This document shows positions 28,867 through 38,130 of a stretch of 64,000 nt of DNA, piece by piece. The notes under the pieces are model-generated. The model was given only the letters and a program-made list of their open reading frames with translations, was not told the DNA's origin and ran no database searches. The stretch comes from Gemmatimonadaceae bacterium (GTDB lineage: Bacteria > Gemmatimonadota > Gemmatimonadetes > Gemmatimonadales > Gemmatimonadaceae): assembly GCA_020852815.1 (NCBI GenBank), contig JADZAN010000019.1:124001-188000 (forward strand), read 5' to 3'. A program made the translations under genes and the position numbers. The stretch's first letter is position 1. Every line of letters begins with the position of its first letter.

Positions 28867-31125
28867 TCAGGCCCAGCGGAAGCCGCTCTTCGACAGCGGG
28901 AGCGAGCGCACACGCTTGCCCGTCGCGGCGAAGATCGCGTTGCACAGCGCCGGAACCACCGGCGGCAGCGCCGGCTCGCCGATCCCCGTCGGCGAAAAGT
29001 CGGTGAGCTTGAAGTGCACCTCCACCGGCGGCGCCTGGCGCATGCGCAGCAGCGGGTACTGGTTGAAGTTCGATTGCTCGGCGCGTCCGGCCTTGATCGT
29101 GATTTCCTGCGTCATGGCCTCGGAGAGCCCGTCCAGGACGGAGCCTTGCACCTGCTGCTCCGCACCGCTGGGGTTGATGATCTGGTTGCCGACGTCGCCG
29201 GCAACCCAGACCTTGTTCACCTTCACGGCCCCATTGGCGGCCACGCTCGCCTCCACCACCTCGGCAAAGTAGCCGCGATGGCTGAAGTGGAAGGCCACGC
29301 CGCGCCCCGTCCCCTTGGGCAGCGTCACCTTTCCCCAGTTGGACTTCTGCGCCACGAGTTCGAGGACGCCGCGCATGCGCCCCGCGTCGTACGCCGCCGA
29401 CCCGTCCGGGTTGGCCACCAGGCGCGGATCGCCGAGGAGCGCCAGGCGGAAGTCGACCGGATCCTTGCCGGCCGCCTCGGCCAGTTCGTCGATGAACGAG
29501 TGGAAGACGTAGGCGAGCGCGTTGCTCCCCGGGGCGCGCAACGGCCCGGTGGGGACGCCGGACGGGATGTTCGTGACGTCGTACTGGAAGTTGGCAATGA
29601 AGCGCGACGGGAACTCGGTGGGCGCCATCCCCGCGCTGGGGCCGAAGCGCTCCCCTTCACCAAACGAGACGAAGTGGTTCTTCCAGGCGACGATCTTGCC
29701 GGCGGCGTCCACGCCCGCCGTGAGGTTGTGCCACCCCGCGGGACGATAGAAGTCGTGGCGCATGTCGTCCTCGCGCGACCACAGGAGCTTGACCGGGGTC
29801 CCTGCTTCCTTCGCGATCCACGCGGCTTCGACCATGTAGTCGTTGCTCAGGCGGCGCCCGAAGCCACCGCCGGCGCGGATCATGTGAATCGTGACCGCCT
29901 TCTCGTCCACGCCTAACGTCCTGGCCACGAGCTGGCGCCCCGGCTGCGGGTTCTGCGTGGGGGCCCAGATCTCCACCTTGCCGTCCACGACGGAGGCGGT
30001 GCAGTTCTGCGGCTCGAGCGTGGCGTGCGAGATGAACGGGTAGAAGTATGTCGCCGAGACAGTCTTCGCGGCCGTGGCGAGCGCCGCGTCGGGATCGCCG
30101 TCCTTGCGCAGCGTCTTGAACGGTGCCGCCTTGGCAAGGCGCGCCGCCTCCGCCGCGTATGTGTCGCTCCCCTGCGAAGCGGTCGCCCCTTCGTCCCACA
30201 CGACTTGCAGGGCGCCGCGCGCCTTCTGCGCATACCACCACGAGTCGGCGACGATGGCGACCCCGCCGAGCAGTCCGTTCAGCGCCGTCCCGCCCTCGAC
30301 CACGAAGGCGTCCTTGATCCCGGGCATGGCCCGGATCGCGTCGAGGTTGGCCGACTTCACCTTGCCGCCGAAGACGGGGCACTTCTCGAAGATGGCGTAC
30401 TTCATTCCCGGGACCGTCACGTCGATCCCAAACAGCGGCTTGCCGGTGACCAGCAGCGGGTTGTCGACCCCCTTGCGGAACTTCCCGATGATCCGGAAAT
30501 CCCGGGGATTCTTGACCGGCACGCTCTTGAGGTCGGGCGCGGTGAGCGTCGCCGCCCTCGCGACCAGGTGGCCATAGGGCGCCGTGCGTCCCGACGCCTT
30601 GTGCTCGACGACTCCGGGCGAGGTGGTGAGTTCCGACGCCGGCACTCCCCAGTTTGAGGCGGCGGCCGCGAGCAGCATCTGGCGCCCGGCCGCACCGATG
30701 CGTCGATGCTCGTCCCAGTTCATTGGGGTGGCGGTGCTCCCGCCGGCAAACTGCTGCCCGTACTTGTCGGGCTCACTGTCGCCCTGCACCACCGTCACCT
30801 GGTTCCAGTCGACGTCCAGTTCCTCGGCGATGAGCATGGGGAGCATGGTCTTGATCCCCTGCCCGATCTCCGGGTTCTTGTTGACGATCGTGACCTTGCC
30901 GTCCGGCGTGAGGCGGATGAAGACGTTGGGACGGAACTCGTCGGCCGCCGCCGGCTGCAACGCGGCCGCGGTGCCGGCGAGCGCCTCCGCGGGGCGCAGG
31001 TAGGCGCCCAACAGGAGGCCGCCGCCGGCAATGGCCGACACGCGCAGGAAATCACGGCGATCCACACGCGGGGACATCTCGGTCTTCACGGGCTCGGTGA
31101 CCCGGGGAGTCGTGAGCGAATCCAT
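28867..31125 (-). CDS. Molybdopterin-binding large subunit, isoquinoline 1-oxidoreductase (IorB) type
   Basis: A 752-residue xanthine-dehydrogenase-family large subunit that hydroxylates N-heterocycles or oxidises aldehydes at a molybdenum cofactor. The N-terminus holds a twin-arginine signal, RRDFLRVSAIAGG, so the folded enzyme is exported with its small subunit. Family stretches include RAGGGFGRRLSNDY, GPLRAPGSNALAYVFHSFIDELA and GDVGNQIINPSGAEQQVQGS. It lies 9 bases after the [2Fe-2S] subunit gene, with an excellent AAGGAGG ribosome site at 31127-31133. No cytochrome c electron acceptor gene is adjacent. The substrate is undetermined. Confidence 0.88.
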   Translation of the reverse strand: MDSLTTPRVTEPVKTEMSPRVDRRDFLRVSAIAGGGLLLGAYLRPAEALAGTAAALQPAAADEFRPNVFIRLTPDGKVTIVNKNPEIGQGIKTMLPMLIAEELDVDWNQVTVVQGDSEPDKYGQQFAGGSTATPMNWDEHRRIGAAGRQMLLAAAASNWGVPASELTTSPGVVEHKASGRTAPYGHLVARAATLTAPDLKSVPVKNPRDFRIIGKFRKGVDNPLLVTGKPLFGIDVTVPGMKYAIFEKCPVFGGKVKSANLDAIRAMPGIKDAFVVEGGTALNGLLGGVAIVADSWWYAQKARGALQVVWDEGATASQGSDTYAAEAARLAKAAPFKTLRKDGDPDAALATAAKTVSATYFYPFISHATLEPQNCTASVVDGKVEIWAPTQNPQPGRQLVARTLGVDEKAVTIHMIRAGGGFGRRLSNDYMVEAAWIAKEAGTPVKLLWSREDDMRHDFYRPAGWHNLTAGVDAAGKIVAWKNHFVSFGEGERFGPSAGMAPTEFPSRFIANFQYDVTNIPSGVPTGPLRAPGSNALAYVFHSFIDELAEAAGKDPVDFRLALLGDPRLVANPDGSAAYDAGRMRGVLELVAQKSNWGKVTLPKGTGRGVAFHFSHRGYFAEVVEASVAANGAVKVNKVWVAGDVGNQIINPSGAEQQVQGSVLDGLSEAMTQEITIKAGRAEQSNFNQYPLLRMRQAPPVEVHFKLTDFSPTGIGEPALPPVVPALCNAIFAATGKRVRSLPLSKSGFRWA

Positions 31126-31134
31126 GGGGCCTCC

Positions 31135-31641
31135 TTATGCGTTGTCGTCCCCCGGCCGCCCGGCCGGGGTCGTGGCCGGCTGCTCCGTGCCGGCTGCCTT
31201 GCGGATCGCCGCCTTGATGCGCAGGTACGTCGCGCATCGGCAGAGGTTCCCGTTCATCGCCGTATCGATCTGCTCGTCCGTCGGCTTGGGCGTCCGGGCA
31301 AGGAGCGCGGCCGCCGTCATGAGCTGGCCGGCCTGGCAGTAGCCGCACTGCGGGACGTCGAGCTCGTCCCACGCCTGCTGCAGCGCGGTGAGCGTCCCGG
31401 CATTGGGCGCCAGCCCCTCGATCGTGACGATCGACGCCCCCTCCGACGCCGCCACCGTCGTGCGGCAGGCGCGCGTTGGCGTACCATCCTTGTGCACGGT
31501 GCACGAGCCGCACTGCCCGATACCGCACCCGTACTTGGTCCCCTTCAAGTCGAGGACGTCACGCAGGACCCACAGGAGCGGCATGTCCGCCGGGACATCG
31601 ACCGTGTGAGTCTTCCCGTTGACCTTGAGTGTGTACGCCAT
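31135..31641 (-). CDS. [2Fe-2S] small subunit, isoquinoline 1-oxidoreductase (IorA) type
   Basis: A 168-residue electron-transfer subunit carrying two [2Fe-2S] centres. The plant-ferredoxin-type site is CGIGQCGSC with a later Cys in TRACRT, at about residues 39-62. The second site is CGYCQAGQ with CRCATYLR further on. It has no signal peptide and presumably travels with the Tat-exported large subunit, as known for IorAB-type enzymes. It is the upstream gene of a two-gene operon. Length is normal, with a short Pro/Gly tail. Confidence 0.92.
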   Translation of the reverse strand: MAYTLKVNGKTHTVDVPADMPLLWVLRDVLDLKGTKYGCGIGQCGSCTVHKDGTPTRACRTTVAASEGASIVTIEGLAPNAGTLTALQQAWDELDVPQCGYCQAGQLMTAAALLARTPKPTDEQIDTAMNGNLCRCATYLRIKAAIRKAAGTEQPATTPAGRPGDDNA

Positions 31642-31775
31642 GGTGGGACGCTCTGAGAGGAGGACGATCCTGAAAGGGAGCCAGACCCCGATCGTAATCT
31701 TACGCGTTCTTCACGCTACGCGCTGCCTGGCATACGGCCGCGTCCGGCCGCCTGACGCCACGGGGCGAACGGGCG

Positions 31776-33686
31776 CTACCGCCCCGCCTCGCGCACCACC
31801 TCGACCAGGGCATCGCCATAGCGCGCCGCCTTCGCCGCCCCAATCCCGTAGATCCCCTCCAGCGCCGAGACGGTGCGCGGCCGCAGCTCGGCGATCTCGT
31901 GCAGGGTGCGGTCGCTGGCCACGACGTATGGCGGAACCCTGCCGGCGCGCGCGAGTTCCAGGCGACGCGCGCGCAGTGCCTGGAAGAGCGCCGCGTCCTC
32001 GGCCGAGAGCTCGGAAACCTCGTTGCGCGGACGGCTCCCGCGCGGCGCCACCGCTGAGCGGGGGCGCTCGTGCCGTGGCTGGTCGCTGGGGAGGAGTAGT
32101 CGGACCGTTCCTGTCGCGAAGAGCACACGCTTGCCGGCGGGGGTGAGGGCCACCATGGGGCGATCGCCCCCGGTGAAGTCGACCCAACCGGCGGTGACGC
32201 AGCGGCGCAGGAGCGCGGTGATCCACGCTTCGCTGCGCCCGCGCAGCGCACCAAAGGTGCGCGTCTCCTGCAGCCCCGATCGCTCGAGGCGCGGATCGGG
32301 GGTTCCGGCGAGCAACTTGACCGCGGCCAGCATCCCGAAGCGGCAATGCGTGCGCGCCACCGCGCTCAGCGCCTTGCGCACGGCGATTGCCGTCTCCTCG
32401 GCGTCGCTCGCGTTAGGCTCGTCGAGGGCGGTGCAGCTGTCGCAGCGCCCGCACCCCGACAGCGTCTCGGCCTCGTCGCCAAAGTAGCGCAGGATGGCGT
32501 CGTGCCGGCAGCTACCGCCCTCGGCCCACCGCATGAGTTCGAGGAAGAGCGACCAGCGGTGTTGCACGCGTGCCTGGTCCACCTCGCCGAAGTCGTTGGG
32601 CATCTCCAGCAGCCGGCGGCGCAGGGGGAGGTCGCCTGGGGAATGACACATCACGCCGATGGCATCATCACCATCGCGTCCGGCGCGCCCAACCTCCTGG
32701 TAGTACGCCTCGATGGACCCTGGCGGGGCGAGATGAATGACGGCGCGCACATCGGCGCGGTCGATCCCCATCCCGAAGGCGTTGGTCGCCACGATGACGT
32801 CGATGGCGCCGTCGCGAAAGCGTTGCTGCGCGCGCTCGCGCACCTCGCCCGACATCCCGGCGTGGTAGCCGTCCACGCGCCACCCCGCGCGCTTGAGGCG
32901 TGCGAACTCCTCCTCCGTCTTCTTGCGCGTGGGGGCATAGACGATGGCCGCCCCGCGTGCTCCCCGTGCCCCGCCAATCGCCTCCTGCAGTGCCGCATCG
33001 ACCACGCGCGACAGGTCGGCGGCGCTTCGCACCTCGTGAACCCGCAATCCAAGGTTAGGGCGAGCGAAGCCGCGCACCAACTGCGGCGTGTCGGCGCCAA
33101 GCCCGAGGCGCTCGAGGATCTCGTCGCGCACGATCGGCGTCGCCGTCGCCGTGCAGGCCATCACGCGTGCGTCGGCGAGGTCGGCGACCAACTCGCCGAG
33201 CTGGAGGTATTCCGGGCGGAAGTCGTGTCCCCACTCCGAGATGCAGTGCGCCTCGTCGATCGCGACCAGCGGGCAGTCGAGTTCCTTCACCAGGCTGCGG
33301 AACCCCGGAAAGGCCAGCCGCTCCGGGGCGACGTAGGCGATCTGGAACTCGCCGCGCGCCAGCGCCGACATCCGGCGGCGCACCTCATCGGCGTCGAGCG
33401 TGGCGGCGAGGAAGGTTGCCCGCACGCCGCGTTCGGTGAGCGCGGCCACCTGGTCGTGCATGAGCGACACGAGCGGCGACACCACCAGCGTGGTCCCCGG
33501 GAGTACCGTGGCGGGGAGCTGGTAGATGAGTGACTTCCCGCCCCCGGTGGGCGCGACGAGGAGGAGGCGACGAGCGCGGAGGATGGTCTCGATTGCCTCA
33601 CGTTGCCCGGGGCGAAAGGCGTCGTAGCCCAGTTGCTTGAGGGCGGCGTCGAGGTCGGGGAGCGGGAGGGGGGCGGCGTGCGTCAT
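31776..33686 (-). CDS. recQ: ATP-dependent DNA helicase RecQ
   Basis: A 3'-5' DNA helicase of about 636 residues for recombination and repair. The order is helicase motif 0 (FRPGQREAIETIL), Walker A APTGGGKS, motif II DEAHC, ATATATP, the second RecA domain with GMGIDRADVRAVIHLAPP and QEVGRAGRDG, then the RQC zinc site with Cys in GSCRHD and CGRCDSC. A winged helix follows, and an HRDC domain (LFQALRARRLELARAGRVPPYVV) ends the protein. The ATG at 33686 is preferred over the in-frame GTG at 33701. It is divergent from the secreted M28 peptidase. Confidence 0.95.
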   Translation of the reverse strand: MTHAAPLPLPDLDAALKQLGYDAFRPGQREAIETILRARRLLLVAPTGGGKSLIYQLPATVLPGTTLVVSPLVSLMHDQVAALTERGVRATFLAATLDADEVRRRMSALARGEFQIAYVAPERLAFPGFRSLVKELDCPLVAIDEAHCISEWGHDFRPEYLQLGELVADLADARVMACTATATPIVRDEILERLGLGADTPQLVRGFARPNLGLRVHEVRSAADLSRVVDAALQEAIGGARGARGAAIVYAPTRKKTEEEFARLKRAGWRVDGYHAGMSGEVRERAQQRFRDGAIDVIVATNAFGMGIDRADVRAVIHLAPPGSIEAYYQEVGRAGRDGDDAIGVMCHSPGDLPLRRRLLEMPNDFGEVDQARVQHRWSLFLELMRWAEGGSCRHDAILRYFGDEAETLSGCGRCDSCTALDEPNASDAEETAIAVRKALSAVARTHCRFGMLAAVKLLAGTPDPRLERSGLQETRTFGALRGRSEAWITALLRRCVTAGWVDFTGGDRPMVALTPAGKRVLFATGTVRLLLPSDQPRHERPRSAVAPRGSRPRNEVSELSAEDAALFQALRARRLELARAGRVPPYVVASDRTLHEIAELRPRTVSALEGIYGIGAAKAARYGDALVEVVREAGR

Positions 33687-33885
33687 CGCTCGCAAGTTCA
33701 CGGGTGACGTGCGCGCGTCGCAACCATTTCATCGCACGATGTGGCAGATTCACGGCGGGGACGGCGCCGCGCGCGCGCGATATCGTCACCCCGCGGCGTT
33801 GTGCGCACAGCGCACGAGGAGAACGTCGCGTACTGGAAGGAGCGATTCCCGTCGCCCCCACGCCCAACCTCCCGCGATCCCATCG

Positions 33886-35679
33886 ATGGCCACTCCGAGA
33901 TCATTTCACGCGCTGTTCCTCGTCACGGCGCTCGCGTTCGCGAACAGTGCGCAGGCCCAACGCCGCGGTGCGGTGAACGAGTACGGCAATCCGCCCAGGC
34001 TCGCGCCGGCGCCGACCACGGCGGCCATCACGCCGCGCGACCTCCAGATTCGCCTGTACCAGTTCGCCGACGATTCCATGCAGGGGCGGCAGGTGGGGCG
34101 CGCGGGGAACATGAAGGGGACGGCGTACATCGCCGCGGAGCTCAAGCGCCTGGGGCTCGTCGCCGCGGGCGACAACGGCGGCTACTTCCAGACGCTCCCC
34201 TATCACCTGCGTTCGTTCACGTCGCACTCGCGCCTCTCCGTCAGCGGCAACCCGCTCACCTGGGAGAAGGACTGGGTCGCCGTGCCCGGGGTGCGGGCGC
34301 CACGCCCGGTCGTTGGCGCGGAGGTGATCTTCGGCGGCGTGGCCGGCGACACGTCGCGACAGATCAGTGCGGCCGACGCCGCGGGGAAGTTCGTCGTGGT
34401 GCTCGCGGCACCGCCCTCGGCGAACGCGCCCCGTGGCCCTGTGGCGCGCTTCGCGCCTCCACCGCCATCCAGGCTGGGGAGCGCGGCGGCCGTTGCCACG
34501 GTCGACCTCGACGCGCTCACGCCGGCGCAGCGTCGCGCGATCAACGAGCCCGTGGTGGCGACGCAGGCGCAGGTGGGGCGCGGTCGTCCCGGGGGGCCGG
34601 CGAGCGCCACCGACTCGCTCACGCTCCTCAAGCAGCAGCTCGACCAGCTCGCGCCCCAGGCCATACTCCGCCTGACGAGAGACGGCGCGGCGCGGCTGTT
34701 CGGCGTGCAGTCCGTGGAAGGGCTCGCACTCGGCACACGCGGCGGGACGGTGAACGCGTCGCTCGACTACGTGGAGCTGCCCAGCGACTATGCGCGTAAC
34801 GTCGTCGCGATCCTTCCGGGGAGCGACCGCGCGCTGGCCGGGCAATACGTCGCGCTGGGCGCGCATAACGACCACGTCGGCTTCAACACGCCGGTCGACA
34901 AGGATTCGCTCAAGGCATTCAACAACGAGCGCAACCGTCGCCTGCTGGCCAACAACATGATTGCGCTCACCACCGAGCAGCTCTCGGCGATTCGCGTGAA
35001 CATGGACAGCATCCGCAAGGTGCACCCGGCGGCGCGGCTCGACTCGATCAACAACGGCGCGGACGACGACGGCTCCGGGTCGATGGCGCTGCTCGAGATC
35101 GCCGAGTTCCTGTCGTCGCAGTCGGTCAAGCCACGGCGCTCGACCTTGTTCGTGTGGCACACGGGCGAGGAGGCGGGGCTGGTGGGCTCGGCCTTCTTCA
35201 CGCGCAACCCGACCGTCCCGCTCGACTCCATCGTGGCGCAGCTCAACATCGACATGATCGGGCGCGGACGCGAGGGCGACCTTCCCGGCGGCTCGTCCGA
35301 CTACCTCGGCGTGGTCGGGTCGTTCTTCGACTCGAAGGACCTGGGCGAAACGGTGGCTCGCGTGAACGGCAAGCAGGCCAGGTCGCTGTCGCTCGACTAC
35401 AAGTACGATTCCACGCTCAGCTGGACGGGGTACAACAACATCTACGGGCGCTCCGATCACTACAACTACGCGCTGCAGGGGATCCCGATCGCCTTCTTCT
35501 TCACCGGGCTGCACGGCGACTACCACCAGCGCACCGACGAGCCCGAGTTCATCGACTATCCGCACTACGCGCGCATCACCAACTACATCCGCGACATCGC
35601 GGTCGATGTGTCCAATGGCCCGCGCCCGCGCATCAACGGGACGCGTCCGGCCAAGCCGCCGCGTCCGTCGGTCCCGTAG
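33886..35679 (+). CDS. Secreted M28 family aminopeptidase
   Basis: A zinc exopeptidase of about 597 residues. The signal peptide is MATPRSFHALFLVTALAFANSAQAQ. An N-terminal part with a PA-like insertion (about residues 110-280) precedes the catalytic domain. Zinc ligands are visible: His in ALGAHNDH, Asp in GADDDGSG, Glu-Glu in HTGEEAG, Asp in LNIDMIGRG, and His in GLHGDYHQRTDE. An insert with an Asn/Arg-rich stretch (LKAFNNERNRRLLANNM) sits between the first two ligands. It acts outside the inner membrane on peptide N-termini. The ATG at 33886 gives an exact signal peptide. Confidence 0.9.
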   Translation: MATPRSFHALFLVTALAFANSAQAQRRGAVNEYGNPPRLAPAPTTAAITPRDLQIRLYQFADDSMQGRQVGRAGNMKGTAYIAAELKRLGLVAAGDNGGYFQTLPYHLRSFTSHSRLSVSGNPLTWEKDWVAVPGVRAPRPVVGAEVIFGGVAGDTSRQISAADAAGKFVVVLAAPPSANAPRGPVARFAPPPPSRLGSAAAVATVDLDALTPAQRRAINEPVVATQAQVGRGRPGGPASATDSLTLLKQQLDQLAPQAILRLTRDGAARLFGVQSVEGLALGTRGGTVNASLDYVELPSDYARNVVAILPGSDRALAGQYVALGAHNDHVGFNTPVDKDSLKAFNNERNRRLLANNMIALTTEQLSAIRVNMDSIRKVHPAARLDSINNGADDDGSGSMALLEIAEFLSSQSVKPRRSTLFVWHTGEEAGLVGSAFFTRNPTVPLDSIVAQLNIDMIGRGREGDLPGGSSDYLGVVGSFFDSKDLGETVARVNGKQARSLSLDYKYDSTLSWTGYNNIYGRSDHYNYALQGIPIAFFFTGLHGDYHQRTDEPEFIDYPHYARITNYIRDIAVDVSNGPRPRINGTRPAKPPRPSVP

Positions 35680-35705
35680 GCGGGACACGCACGACTCGCG
35701 CGATT

Positions 35706-35739
35706 GCGCTCGGCGCGGGGACGATCCCTCGCCGAGCGC
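35706..35739. terminator. Hairpin between convergent M28 peptidase and TonB receptor genes
   Basis: GCGCTCGGCG at 35706-35715 pairs perfectly with CGCCGAGCGC at 35730-35739 across a 14-base loop. It lies in the short gap between two converging genes; no T tract is present. Confidence 0.55.
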
Positions 35740-35747
35740 GGCGCTCG

Positions 35748-37937
35748 CTACCAGCGCATCTCCGCCGTCACGAAGATCGCGCGTGCGGGCAGCACGAAGT
35801 AGCGCACCGTGCCTGACGAGGAGACCGACCCGCTGCCATAGCGCTGCGAGTTGCCCAGGTTGGCGCCGCGCACCATGAGGGCGTAGCGATCGCGCGACCA
35901 GCGTGCCGTGGCATCGAGCACGTGGTACGACGGGAGCACCCGGTCGGCACTCGACGTGTTGTCAAGGAAGGCGCGCGACTGGAAGCGCCCTTCCACACCC
36001 ACGGTGAACGACCGGGCGACGGCAACGTCGGCGCGCTGCACGCTCATGAAGCGCGGGGTGAGCAGCGGTTCCACGTTGCGCCGCAGCACCGGCGTGCCAC
36101 GCGAGGAGTCGGTGAACTGGCGAATGCGGTTGGTGCTCCAGGCCACGTTGCCGCCCAGCGACAGTCGCGACGTCGCGCGCCACGCCGCATCCACCTCGAG
36201 GCCGCGACGGTAGCTTTCCCCAACGTTGCGACGAAGCACCGCCCCCGAGGCAGTGGGCGCGCCGATGCGCGCGATGTCGTTACGGAAGTCCATCGAGTAG
36301 ACGTTGGCCGACAGGTCGTAACGTGCGCGCGCCACGGTGAACCCCGCCTCGAAGTCGCGCACCGTCTCCGGGCGCACGCGGGTGAAGTCGCCGTAGTCGC
36401 CCACGTTCGTCGCGTTCAAGTCGTCGTCGCCGGCCAAGAGGTCGCTGCGCGCGGGTTCGCGCGTGGTGGCGCCGTAGGACGCGAAGAGGTTTACGCCATT
36501 GGCGAGCGACAGCGTGACGCCGCCTTTGGGGTTGAGGAAGCTCCAGTCGATCGATCTTTCGCTGATTCCCGCGTTGGCGTCCGGCTCGTAGCGGAACTCG
36601 GCATGGCGCCCCTGCACGTCGGCGAACCAGCGCAGGCGTCCGACGTCGTACGACGCCTTGAGGAAGGCACTGATGTCCGACTTGTGCCCGGTGTTGTCGT
36701 AAAGTGTGGTGGCGGGCTGCAGGTAGCCGCGATGCGCTCTCGCGTAGTCGTTGGCGTTGACGCCCGCAAACACTCGCAGCGCGCCGCGCTGGTGGTTCAC
36801 CGCGCTGGTGACGCCGTACCAGGTGTGCGCCAGGTTGAAGCGATAGCGATCGGGGAGGTAGAAGTAGTCGTAGCTCCCCGAGGCGGAATTGCGATAGACC
36901 GTCGTGTTGAGCGACGTGGCGTCGCTCACGAGGCGGGTATAGGCGAGCGCCACCATCTGCTGCCCAAAGCGATCACGCTCGTCAGGCGCCAGCGGGTTGT
37001 ATCTGCGGTTGGTGCGCAGCTCGTCCCGCGTCGCCCCCACGTAGGCCAGCGTATCCGAGAGCACGCCAGCCAGCGCCGTGAGCTTGACGATGTCGCGGTC
37101 GCCGAAATAGCCGGCGCCGAGCAGCGCCGAGCCACCGGCGACGCCCGCATGTTCGCGATAGCCGTTGGTCTGCAGGACGCCCAGGCGAGCCTGCACGGCG
37201 AAGCGGCGCCCCGGCCCGGCGAGCCCGCTGGCGGCGGAGGCGCTGACCCGGCGCGCCCCGAACGACCCCACTTGCAGCTGGACGTCACCGCTCGCCTGGC
37301 GCTGCGCCACCGGCATGGTCTCGAAGTTGACCGACCCGGCAAACGACGCCGTGCCGGCGCTCGACGTCCCCACCCCGCGTTGCACCTGCACCGACTGCAC
37401 GCTCGACATCAGGTCCGCGAAGTTGGCGAAATAGAGGACCTGGTCTTCCATGTCGTTGAGCGGGATCCCGTCGATCGTGATGTTGATGCGCGTCTGGTCC
37501 ATCCCGCGCAGCCGGAGATAGCTGTATCCCCAGTTGGTCCCGGTCTCGGTGTGCGCCGTCATCGCCGGTGCCGCCCCCACGAGGAGGAGCGGGACGTCCT
37601 GCCCGAACTGGCGCTGCCGAATGGCCGCCGCCGGAATCGTCTTTTGCGCGATGGGGGCCGCGTCGGAAGCGCGGATCGCCGTGACCAGCACGCGCTCGAT
37701 GCGCCGCACGCTGTCGCCCGGCACCGAGTCGCGGCGCGCGGGGAGCGTATCGCGCGCCTGCGCGGCCAGCGATGACGACCAGGCGGTCGCGGCAATGGCG
37801 ACAACGCGCGCGAGCGGAGTGAAGCGCGCGAACGAAGTTAAGCGCGCGAGCGGTCCAAGGCGTGCGAGCGTTACAGGGCGGGCGCCGATCGATCGGCGCG
37901 CACGGCGCGCGGTGCGCGCCTGGGGCAGGCAAGACAT
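35748..37937 (-). CDS. TonB-dependent outer-membrane receptor under TPP riboswitch control
   Basis: A 729-residue outer-membrane receptor. After the export leader comes the plug domain: QKTIPAAAIRQRQFGQDVPLLL, the LRLRGMDQTRINITIDGIPLND region and VQVQRGVGTSSAGTASFAGS. A 22-strand-type barrel follows, ending with aromatic residues (ARAIFVTAEMRW). The 5' leader is a clear thiamin pyrophosphate riboswitch 7 bases from the start codon, and the last element of the aptamer doubles as the ribosome binding site. It is therefore likely to import thiamin, a phosphate ester or a pyrimidine precursor when TPP is low. The N-terminal leader is unusually long and contains a 6-residue repeat encoded by an 18-bp tandem repeat. 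Confidence 0.9.
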   Translation of the reverse strand: MSCLPQARTARRARRSIGARPVTLARLGPLARLTSFARFTPLARVVAIAATAWSSSLAAQARDTLPARRDSVPGDSVRRIERVLVTAIRASDAAPIAQKTIPAAAIRQRQFGQDVPLLLVGAAPAMTAHTETGTNWGYSYLRLRGMDQTRINITIDGIPLNDMEDQVLYFANFADLMSSVQSVQVQRGVGTSSAGTASFAGSVNFETMPVAQRQASGDVQLQVGSFGARRVSASAASGLAGPGRRFAVQARLGVLQTNGYREHAGVAGGSALLGAGYFGDRDIVKLTALAGVLSDTLAYVGATRDELRTNRRYNPLAPDERDRFGQQMVALAYTRLVSDATSLNTTVYRNSASGSYDYFYLPDRYRFNLAHTWYGVTSAVNHQRGALRVFAGVNANDYARAHRGYLQPATTLYDNTGHKSDISAFLKASYDVGRLRWFADVQGRHAEFRYEPDANAGISERSIDWSFLNPKGGVTLSLANGVNLFASYGATTREPARSDLLAGDDDLNATNVGDYGDFTRVRPETVRDFEAGFTVARARYDLSANVYSMDFRNDIARIGAPTASGAVLRRNVGESYRRGLEVDAAWRATSRLSLGGNVAWSTNRIRQFTDSSRGTPVLRRNVEPLLTPRFMSVQRADVAVARSFTVGVEGRFQSRAFLDNTSSADRVLPSYHVLDATARWSRDRYALMVRGANLGNSQRYGSGSVSSSGTVRYFVLPARAIFVTAEMRW
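37806..37877. repeat. Four-unit degenerate 18-bp tandem repeat in the receptor leader
   Basis: Four consecutive 18-bp units begin at 37806, 37824, 37842 and 37860. Each starts GCGCGCGA or GCGTGCGA, with diverged ends. They encode six-residue repeats of type ARLGPL, ARLTSF and ARFTPL in the basic leader of the TonB receptor. Confidence 0.75.
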
Positions 37938-37944
37938 CGTTGGA

Positions 37945-38025
37945 CTCCCTACGCCGGTACGAACCGGATCAGGTTCTACGGGACTCTCTCAGCCGGCGAT
38001 CACTCGCGTCGTCGGCACCCCGGTC
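37945..38025 (-). promoter_or_regulatory. TPP (thi-box) riboswitch
   Basis: Read on the minus strand, the leader shows the THI-box blocks in order: GGGGTGCC (38014-38021), GGCTGAGA (CTGAGA at 37987-37992), CCCGT, ACCTGATCCGG (ACCTGATC at 37967-37974) and ACCGGCGTAGGGA (AGGGA at 37946-37950). A GAC/GTC pair closes the outer stem. The terminal AGGGAG is 7 bases from the ATG of the TonB receptor and is the only ribosome site candidate. Ligand binding would therefore hide it, as in translational THI switches. No terminator or antiterminator hairpin is seen between aptamer and start. Confidence 0.95.
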
Positions 38026-38130
38026 ATGTGCGCGAAGGTTAATCGGGCAACACCGCGCGGCGAAAGCCCTCAGGCGCGCCGCGCGCCTCGACGGGAGCGC
38101 ACGCCGAGTGCGCCCCCGCTGCCTGCGGCA

